10,329 nucleotides of DNA. Source: Discostella pseudostelligera (Eukaryota > Bacillariophyta > Thalassiosirophyceae > Thalassiosirales > Thalassiosiraceae). Below, piece after piece: positions 1-5,748 of this stretch. The notes below the pieces were generated by a model. It did not search any database. It saw only the letters and a list, made by a program, of their open reading frames with translations, and was not told where the DNA came from. The translations under genes were made by a program, and so were the position numbers. The DNA is taken from the NCBI GenBank assembly GCA_036940085.1, contig JALLBK010000587.1:1-10329 (forward strand), written 5' to 3'. Position 1 is the stretch's first letter. Each line of letters starts with the position of its first letter.

Positions 1-75
1 GATGATGATGATGATGATGATGGTGATGGTGATGGTGATGGTGATGGTGATGGTGATGATGGTGATGCTGGTGAG
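1..75. repeat. GAT / GGTGAT microsatellite
   Basis: About seven perfect GAT units are followed by about six GGTGAT hexamers and then decayed copies (gatgatggtgatgctggtgagg). The array begins at the window edge, so its full length is unknown. It looks like a simple tandem repeat in intergenic DNA; no gene is associated with it. Confidence 0.9.
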
Positions 76-423
76 GAATCATGGTGGGGAATAGGGAATA
101 TAAGTAGGGAGCAGCAGGAGCATGACAAGATGAGGAAGACCAATGATGCTGAGGACAATGATCATGAATATACAGGAGTAGGAGTAGTGATAATGGATGC
201 TAACAGCAGGAGCAAGGACTCTTGCTTCTTTCGTGAGATAGAGGAAGGCATCCAATTCCACTTAGAATGCTGGGCATGACCATTGACTAGTATCAAATTC
301 CACTGAGAATGGGTCTCAATGGCTCAATTCCACTGTGGAGCAGCACATCCATGATCCTAAAAAGCATTGGTAGTGCCCAAAAAAACCATGATCACCACCA
401 TTAGTAGCAAGACCACTGTATAG
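76..423. other. Non-coding triplet-rich stretch with AATTCCACT motifs
   Basis: No credible gene is seen. The first part (about 70-290) is purine-rich and resembles, in the same order, about 2605-2822: both have a GATCATGAA block, GTAGGAGT, a TAAC-A-CAGGA-like block, then AGGAAG followed by CAATTCCACTxAGAAT and CTGGGCAT. The motif CAATTCCACT occurs at 253, as CAAATTCCACTGAG at 294, and again at 325. It reads as an old, diverged dispersed repeat. A minus-strand open frame at 79-261 has no recognisable domain and is treated as chance. Confidence 0.6.
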
Positions 424-1385
424 TTGCTCCAGCTCCTGCTCCTCATTCATCACTCATCACTCATCCCTCATCCTTGGCATCAACCCTTTCAGCATCCTCA
501 GCATATGAGTAGTACATCAACCATAACAGTCCATTTCCTTGTTATCAATGCTTGCCCTCCTCCTCCTCCTCACTCCTACTACTATCCCATGACTATCATG
601 ATCTTCTTGTTCTTGTTCTTCCTAAGCTTCACACCTCACACCCTCACTGATATGATCATCAGTACCACCAGGACAACAAACAGTATTCTTGTACTAAACA
701 GCAGCATCGCTGCACTGCACTCTTCCTTTTGCTTCTGATTGCAATGCTTATGGTCATGGTGAGATGGGTGAGCACAGGAGCATGAGGAGGTGTAACCATC
801 ATCAGGGTGCAATCATCACAGATCACAGCAGTTATGAGGAGGAGGAAGATGCTCCAACAATTCCACTGAGGACCCACCTAGATCCTGCTGCAGCAGCTCC
901 CCTGCTGCTGCAGCTGCTCATACTCATACTCATCCTTCATTACTACTAGCAGTATTAATGCCCAAGAACAACACCATCACCGCCATTGGCATGACCACCA
1001 CTGTACAGCTCCAGCTCCAGCTCAGCATACTCATGCTGCTCCTCCTCACTACCTACGATAGTAGTAGCAGCTCCTCACTCATCCTCATCCTCAGTCCTCC
1101 ACTCAGCAGCATCATCCCTATCAGCTTGTTCCTCAGCATAGAGCATACAGCATACAGCATACTACATCACCCATCACCTTAATGCTTGCCCTCTCTCTCA
1201 AGACCTCTCTTCCGCTATCTATGGCCAATTTGCTTTTTCTCAATGGTAACACATAACTTCACAAACTTATCTAAAGTTTGGTTAGAAGCAAATTGTTTCT
1301 CTAATTTTTTTGTTTCTGAGAACCAATTAGTTGCAACTAGCAGTTATAATATACCAGAAGAAACCAATTGTTACTTTCTCAAACT
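424..1385. other. Non-coding pyrimidine-rich DNA with first copy of a ~300-bp duplicated block
   Basis: The plus strand is dominated by CTCAT, CCTCCT, CAGCTC and similar triplets, with a short purine-rich switch at about 760-850. Several frames are open only because the triplets rarely form stops; their translations are runs of H, P, S, L and T with no domain. The block at about 585-890 recurs, diverged, at about 2175-2480. The clearest anchor is an identical 19-mer at 652-670 and 2245-2263, followed by shared GCATCrCTGCAC, TCTTCCT, CAATGCTTATG, GAGCA, GGAGCAT and CATCATCAGGGTG in the same order. No RNA gene is seen. Confidence 0.6.
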
Positions 1386-1627
1386 CTTCCTCATGCTCTT
1401 CATCCTTGTGCTCCTCATATGCTCCTCATATACTCCTCATATGCTCCTCATGCTCCTCTCCTCTTGTCTCTCCCTTGTGCTCCCCCTCATGCTCTTTCTC
1501 ATGCTCCTCATTCCTCCTCATGCTCTTCAGCATGCATTTGCTCATCATGCTCCGCATGCTTTTCAGCATGTGTTCGCTCCTCAACATGCTCCTCATGCTC
1601 CTCATGCTCCTCATGCTCCTCATGCTC
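1386..1627. repeat. Degenerate 9-bp minisatellite (GCTCCTCAT)n
   Basis: Near-perfect tandem copies of the 9-mer GCTCCTCAT lie at about 1577-1627, with progressively degenerate copies leftward to about 1386 (CTCATATGCTCC, TCATATACTCC, CTCATGCTCTTTCTC and so on). Because the unit is a multiple of three and lacks stops in most frames, several frames are open at once. They give Met-Leu-Leu, Ala-Pro-His or Cys-Ser-Ser repeats on the plus strand and Ser-Met-Arg repeats on the minus strand. Simultaneous openness in many frames argues for a repeat, not for a protein gene. Confidence 0.85.
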
Positions 1628-2165
1628 AATGATCAGCAGGAAAAAAGGAGCAGTGGAGGGGGTGGGTAAGATTGATGATGATGAGGGTGCAGACTGAGAC
1701 TCCTGAGCACTGAGCAGGAGAAGGAGTTTTGGTGATCATGATGACACAAACAAAAACCAACAAGGAGACAACGAAGATGAAGAAGAACTAGCAGTACTAC
1801 TAGTAGTACAAGATGAATACAAGAAGCAAGCAGACATCATGGGATCATGTTCATACTATACAAGAATCAAGACTCAAGATGATGAGTAATGATGATGCAA
1901 GCTGTGGTGAAGATTGGAGATGAAGAGTGATTTGAGGAGCTGATGAATGTGGTGTTGGTGCAAGATGAGCACAGAACACAGGCAACAATATGGAGGAGGA
2001 GTGAAGATGCAAATGCAAGCAGAGTGATGATGCAAGCAGCCGCAACTACTAGTGCAACAAGCCTAAGAAGTGAGAGTCGAGCAGAAAGATGTTGAAAGCA
2101 GGAGAAGGCTGATTGCTGATGGATGATGTTGGTGCAAGAAGCAGCACCAGTCCTCATCTTCCTCC
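1628..2165. other. Non-coding purine-rich triplet DNA
   Basis: The composition flips abruptly at about 1630 from CTCCTCAT-type to GATGA/GAAGA/GCAAG-type sequence. GTTGGTGCAAGA followed by GCAC recurs at about 1953 and 2128. Minus-strand open frames at 1851-2045 and 1867-2175 overlap in different frames and translate to low-complexity S/L/H/A-rich sequence with no motif, so I do not call a gene. Confidence 0.6.
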
Positions 2166-2920
2166 TCCTCATCATGATCCCATGACATTCATTATCATCT
2201 TCATCTTCATCCTACTATTACTACTCAGTGCTTCACACCCACACATGATCATCAGTACCACCATGAGACAAAGTAACAACACATTCTCATAATCAGTAGC
2301 ATCACTGCACTCTTCCTACTATTGCTGCTGTTACAATGCTTATGATGAGGAGGATGAGCACTGGAGCATTAGCAGCAGGTGTGAACTGTGATCATCATCA
2401 GGGTGTGGTCATCATAGTGATGATGAGGAGGATGAGGATCCATGCTTGTACACTCCATGTACTAACCCACCAATTCTAATTCTACCAAAGAGCAGTACAA
2501 GCAGCAGCCATGATGAGCATGACTGGGCGGTGACACTGAGGAATGTCAAAGATAGTAAGGAGCAGCATGAGATCATGAGGAACAATGAGGAGCAGTGATG
2601 CCAAGGATAAGAGGATCATGGTGGATCATGAATCATGAAGGTACTAGGTAGTACAGAAGTAGGAGTGGTGATGATGTTAGATGTTACTACTAACACTAAG
2701 AGCAGGATCAACAAGAAGGATGGTTAATTTTTTGTTCTTGAGAATGATGATGTTGACATCATGCTGAGGTTGAGAGCAGGAGGAAGACTCCCAATTCCAC
2801 TGAGAATACTGGGCATTGACTTCCAACTTCCAATTCCACCAGGAGGAATGGGTGCTAACTGCCCAATACCAAGAGTGGGGTGTGTTGACCACCAAATGAG
2901 GAGCATTCATCATCTGTGAC
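2166..2920. repeat. Second copies of two diverged dispersed blocks
   Basis: About 2175-2480 corresponds to about 585-890 (identical 19-mer at 2245-2263, then the same ordered short matches). About 2605-2822 corresponds to about 70-290, ending with CAATTCCACTGAGAAT at 2792 and a second CAATTCCACC at 2831. The blocks are in the same orientation as the first copies, but the order along the DNA differs, so this is not a simple two-unit tandem array. No coding sequence is recognised. Confidence 0.5.
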
Positions 2921-3240
2921 TTGCATCATTGTCTGGGCAGCTTGGGTGGGCAGTGGGCATCACCAGGAGGAGAAGAAGATGAACAACTGATGAAATAGTA
3001 TGACAATTGACCATGCAGCAGAGGGAGTAAAAAATTATGAGCAAGTCTTTCCTCAGTGGGAAGTGCTACTAGTAGTAGGTTGTTGTTATTTCCTGCAGGA
3101 AAGTGCTCCACTCCTGTGACCCAAAATCACAGTGCTATTCCCCAGGGAAGTTCCTGCAGAAACTATCATGCAAAACTGTAGCAGCAGTAAGTAGCCCTAG
3201 TAGCAGTCCATCCTCCTGTAAAGTATCCTATGAGGGGGAA
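2921..3240. other. Intergenic stretch, no gene seen
   Basis: Mixed triplet-rich sequence without a convincing reading frame. The minus-strand open frame at 2926-3111 has no domain. The only structure I note is the 12-bp palindrome TTCCTGCAGGAA at 3090-3101, which recurs at 3330-3341, and a partial copy (TTCCTGCAGAAA) at about 3151-3162. Confidence 0.5.
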
Positions 3241-3248
3241 CAGAAACC

Positions 3249-3265
3249 ATGGTTCCTGTAACCAT
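3249..3265. repeat. Short inverted repeat (6-bp stem, 5-nt loop)
   Basis: ATGGTT (3249-3254) and AACCAT (3260-3265) are exact reverse complements around a 5-nt loop CCTGT. It could fold as a small hairpin. No terminator or transposon role can be assigned. Confidence 0.5.
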
Positions 3266-3282
3266 AAAAATCATCCCCAAAA

Positions 3283-3326
3283 CAGGAATTCCCCAGGAAC
3301 CAGGCAGGAATTCCCCAGGAACCAGG
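3283..3326. repeat. Perfect 22-bp tandem duplication
   Basis: Positions 3283-3304 and 3305-3326 are identical 22-bp units lying head to tail. Each contains GGAATTCC and CCAGGAACCAGG. A third, partial echo of the GGAAC/TTCCTG elements continues into the palindrome at 3330-3341. Perfect identity in otherwise decayed DNA points to a recent local duplication. Confidence 0.85.
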
Positions 3327-3347
3327 AACTTCCTGCAGGAATCAACA

Positions 3348-3380
3348 ACCTAGCCTAGCCTACTAGCCTAGGTGCTAGGT
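3348..3380. repeat. CCTAG-rich imperfect palindrome
   Basis: ACCTAGC (3348-3354) is the exact reverse complement of GCTAGGT (3374-3380). Inside, CTAG (3355-3358) can also pair with CTAG (3368-3371), giving a two-part hairpin with a 9-nt loop. Function is unknown; it may simply be a decayed CCTAG repeat. Confidence 0.5.
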
Positions 3381-3384
3381 AGGA

Positions 3385-3882
3385 AGTGGGTGAATGGTGA
3401 ATTGTTGAGAGTTTATTAGCTCAGTAGGCTCATCATAGTATCCATTATCCATTACCTCACTTCTCATTCTAAACCTAAGATAATTTTCAAACTGATGAGG
3501 TGATTGTCACTTGCTGTTCTCCCCCTTGTGTCCTCCTCCTCATCATCAGTACTACTGCATGCCTGGGTCAGAACATAATGCTGCATTACCAGAATACGGC
3601 CCTCAATCCAGCCACCATTATTGACTGCTGCATATAAATTGCAGAATGAGCTGAACACATTGTTTGGTAGAAACAAGACAAGTCTGGGCATGTATGTGAG
3701 GAGATAGTGAGCCTCTTCTTTAATAATTACATTGAGTTGCCAGAGTTATGGTAGAAACAGAGAGAATATTTGCATGAACAGTGAGATCAATACGTGCTTA
3801 TGTATTGCTTGTCACCATGATAGAATTTAGATTTTCTTCCTTGGCAGTTCTGTCCTATTTGCAACTAGTGGTATTGACATCA
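3385..3882. other. Flanking DNA before the retrotransposon, no gene called
   Basis: This stretch is less repetitive than the DNA to its left. The minus strand has a 75-codon open frame (3464-3691). It starts with ATG, has an acidic DDEEED patch, and contains a non-repetitive segment around NNGGWIEGR that I do not recognise. It could be a remnant of a gene or transposon, but nothing in its surroundings supports expression. The right edge at about 3882 is set by the inferred start of the LTR. Confidence 0.4.
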
Positions 3883-3928
3883 TGTGACGATATGGGTATC
3901 AGTCTAAGCTGTATGGCAAACCATCAGT

Positions 3929-3950
3929 GCCACGTGGCCTTCCACGTGGA
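3929..3950. promoter_or_regulatory. Paired G-box palindromes in the LTR
   Basis: Two perfect 10-bp palindromes, GCCACGTGGC (3929-3938) and TCCACGTGGA (3941-3950), are separated by two bases. Each has a CACGTG core, and the cores start 12 bp apart, roughly one helical turn. CACGTG is the classic binding core of bZIP and bHLH factors in eukaryotes. Position inside the probable LTR suggests a transcriptional enhancer of the element; this role is inferred. Confidence 0.5.
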
Positions 3951-4001
3951 CATGAGCATACATGGTGTGGACTCCATATTGTTCGAGCTTTAGTTTAGTA
4001 A

Positions 4002-4026
4002 GGAGTAAGTGGTAAATCCACACTCC
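4002..4026 (+). promoter_or_regulatory. Hairpin in the 3' part of the LTR
   Basis: GGAGT (4002-4006) pairs with ACTCC (4022-4026) and GTGG (4009-4012) pairs with CCAC (4018-4021). This gives a 9-bp stem with an AA bulge and a 5-nt loop TAAAT. TTAG/CTAA flanks (3995-3998 and 4027-4030) could extend it past a bulge. It lies in the likely R/U5 part of the LTR and so would be present in the RNA leader. Function is unknown. Confidence 0.4.
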
Positions 4027-4078
4027 CTAACGCTAATCTCACTATCTTTCATCATCACCAATTAGCTTCTATATCTCA

Positions 4079-4093
4079 GTTTATCAGACCGCT
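4079..4093 (+). other. Candidate primer-binding site, tRNA anticodon-arm type
   Basis: The bases directly after the LTR end (...CTCA) read GTTTATCAGACCGC. The reverse complement is GCGGT-CTGATAA-AC: a 5-nt stem side, a perfect 7-nt anticodon loop with U33 and anticodon GAU, then A39 and C40 that pair with the stem. Drosophila copia primes from an internal tRNA-iMet fragment cut in the anticodon arm, and this site has exactly that register. It does not begin with TGG, as a normal tRNA 3'-end site would. The tRNA identity (Ile-like, GAU) is inferred. Confidence 0.45.
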
Positions 4094-4101
4094 TGCTAAC
4101 C

Positions 4102-5748
4102 ATGGCTACTTCCGATGACAAAAGTGCGGGCGATGCTGGAGTTGGAGGACAAGCAGTTGTCGCAGGGGCTACTGCTGCTACGGCCGGGGGTGGCCCTCTG
4201 CTCAATGCAGGTTTGGGCTCCCTTGCAACACCACTGTTCTTCAAGAATGTTCCGACCCCCAAGACCGTTACGGTTGGTCCGTACGGCAATTACTTTGATA
4301 TCTCGCAGTGGGAGATGAATAATCTCTGGCGAGAAATGGTGCAAGTCACTACTGATTTCATCAAGCTTGAGATGAGTATCTCCAATGGCAAGGCCATCTT
4401 TGAGTTCTTCACCAATAAGGCGGTCACATTCCATTGTATGTGTTATATGAATATCCCAACTTCCGGCACGGGCTTAGTTGCAGCAGTGTCCGGTACCACC
4501 CCTGGTGGTCAACCTAAGTACTTGGCGGATCTCGGAGATTCCAAGAACCTGCTCGAAGAGTACAAGCACATCACCATTGAACAGGTCATGGCATTTACCT
4601 CCTGGTTCATGGGCGATGAGGCTCAGGCACTCGCCGTTCGCGCATCAGATGACATGAAGATGTGGTACCTGGATGTCACTGCCACAGGTAATTCCGGTCT
4701 CGTTGCTTGCTTCAAGCAGGAATTGCGTACCGTGTCTTGTCTGATTTGGCATACCATCAAGAACCATTTCTCTGCGTTGGCGTACAAAGCACTTCTTGTC
4801 CACAAGAAAGACTTTGCGTATGAGTGTACCGAGTCTTCTGAAGTGACATACGATGGTTTCACTCTTCTTCGTATGATCTTTGACATTGTCAAGCCAAGTG
4901 TGATTGTGGACGTCAATGATTTGCTGTGGAAGATGGAGAAAATTACTCTTCTCTCGGCGGGCAATAACTCTCAGGCTCTTTGTACCGCACTTGAAGGGAT
5001 CCAGCAGGAAATCAACGCAGAGAAAGGAGACAATTACTGCAAGGATGATATGTTGCTCATGCAACTCTTCCGTGCCGCAGAGACTACCACTAATGATGGT
5101 TTTGCTTTCGGCGTCCGTCAAGCCAAGGTCGCTTGGATGATGGGTAAAAATTGGGACAAGACCTCGATCATTAATGATCTCTGTGCGATCTATCCAAACA
5201 TGGTTGCTGATGAGAGCTGGATGAAAGTGAGCTCTGCTGATTCAAAGATCATTGCTCTCACCACTCAGGTGAAGGACTTGAAGAAGCAACTCGACGGAAA
5301 GCCAGCGGCGGTTGTCACGCCATCTAAATCTATAAAACAGAAGAAAGCTGGTGCAAATGAAAAGGAGGTGGGCAAGAACTGGCACTACACTAAGGTTGGG
5401 GAGACTTTGAAGTGTCCCGAGACTGGTAAGATGTTAAAGTGGTGCCCTCATCATGGCAATGGCGCCTACATGCCTTCCGACCATATCCATCAGGAATGGG
5501 CGGAGAAGAGGAGGAAGAAACGAGCTGATTTCAAGGACCGTCGAGCTGGTGCTAAGCGTGTTCATTTTGGCATGGGTGATATGAAGCCTGCGGCTGTCAT
5601 CAAGGAGGAAAAGCATCCTAGCAAGCTTCAGCTCAGCTCTGCGATGCGTCAATCGCTCATCACGGCCTGCTCCATGACCCCATCTGAAGCCGACAAGATT
5701 TTCAATCAGGTATTAGACGAGGCCACGAGCATGGATTTAAAAGAGTAG
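4102..5748 (+). CDS. gag: Gag capsid-nucleocapsid polyprotein of Ty1/copia element, intact
   Basis: Structural protein that would assemble the cytoplasmic particle packaging element RNA. The start is ATG 4102 in strong context (aaccATGG), giving 548 residues; an upstream TTG in the same frame is not a likely eukaryotic start. Residues 1-35 are Ala/Gly-rich and low complexity. Residues about 50-375 form the capsid-like helical region, with the copia-Gag pattern DGFTLL...PS, a conserved LF...NDGF segment and YPNM before W373. Residues about 377-400 may form a short coiled coil. A zinc-knuckle-like Cys/His cluster (C438, C448, H450, H451, H461, H463) is followed by a very basic stretch, about 469-485, suited to RNA binding. 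The cluster is not the usual CX2CX4HX4C. The frame is open throughout, unlike pol, and all 12 Trp codons are TGG. It ends 3 nt after a -1 slippery heptamer. Confidence 0.9.
   Translation: MATSDDKSAGDAGVGGQAVVAGATAATAGGGPLLNAGLGSLATPLFFKNVPTPKTVTVGPYGNYFDISQWEMNNLWREMVQVTTDFIKLEMSISNGKAIFEFFTNKAVTFHCMCYMNIPTSGTGLVAAVSGTTPGGQPKYLADLGDSKNLLEEYKHITIEQVMAFTSWFMGDEAQALAVRASDDMKMWYLDVTATGNSGLVACFKQELRTVSCLIWHTIKNHFSALAYKALLVHKKDFAYECTESSEVTYDGFTLLRMIFDIVKPSVIVDVNDLLWKMEKITLLSAGNNSQALCTALEGIQQEINAEKGDNYCKDDMLLMQLFRAAETTTNDGFAFGVRQAKVAWMMGKNWDKTSIINDLCAIYPNMVADESWMKVSSADSKIIALTTQVKDLKKQLDGKPAAVVTPSKSIKQKKAGANEKEVGKNWHYTKVGETLKCPETGKMLKWCPHHGNGAYMPSDHIHQEWAEKRRKKRADFKDRRAGAKRVHFGMGDMKPAAVIKEEKHPSKLQLSSAMRQSLITACSMTPSEADKIFNQVLDEATSMDLKE
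5736..5742 (+). promoter_or_regulatory. Candidate -1 ribosomal frameshift heptamer (gag to pol)
   Basis: T TTA AAA fits X XXY YYZ exactly and is in phase with gag: gaT TTA AAA gag TAG. After a -1 slip, reading continues at 5742 in the frame that carries pol, which is open for 26 codons to a TGA at 5820. That same frame encodes the Pol N-terminus and, after later lesions, RT and RNase H. A weak hairpin can form 6 nt downstream (5749-5755 with 5767-5772, one bulge and one G-U pair). A stronger pseudoknot was not found by eye. Confidence 0.6.

Larger units (their letters stand above)
3883..4078 (+). repeat. Probable 5' LTR
   Basis: A left end TGTGACGATAT (3883, or TGACGATAT at 3885) and a right end ATATCTCA (ending 4078) give the usual TG...CA termini. 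They are imperfect inverted repeats of each other: TGACGATAT against TGAGATAT, one base different in length. The length, about 195 bp, is short but within the range for copia LTRs. The right end directly abuts the candidate primer-binding site. The LTR would supply the promoter and polyadenylation signals; no clear TATA box is seen. Without the 3' LTR in view the boundaries are inferred. Confidence 0.55.

Noticed and set aside
424..738. 104-codon plus-strand open frame
   Set aside because: Low-complexity H/P/S/L translation from triplet-rich DNA, and its start is not an ATG (TTG in the sequence).
1..1630. CRISPR-like array
   Set aside because: Repeats are simple triplets or 9-mers without unique spacers, and the context is eukaryotic.
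1186..1697. Three overlapping plus-strand open frames, including a Cys-Ser-rich one
   Set aside because: They overlap in all three frames and are produced by the stop-poor 9-bp repeat; no domain, no start context, no conservation evidence.
3464..3691. 75-codon minus-strand open frame
   Set aside because: It has an ATG and partly normal composition, but I recognise no family and nothing around it supports expression.
3874..3884. 11-mer TTGACATCATG shared with 2753-2763, as possible insertion-site evidence
   Set aside because: The same word also occurs inside the integrase region near 7988, so it is likely coincidence.
4645..5121. 158-codon minus-strand open frame inside gag
   Set aside because: Antisense shadow of a clearly coding gag; no domain of its own.
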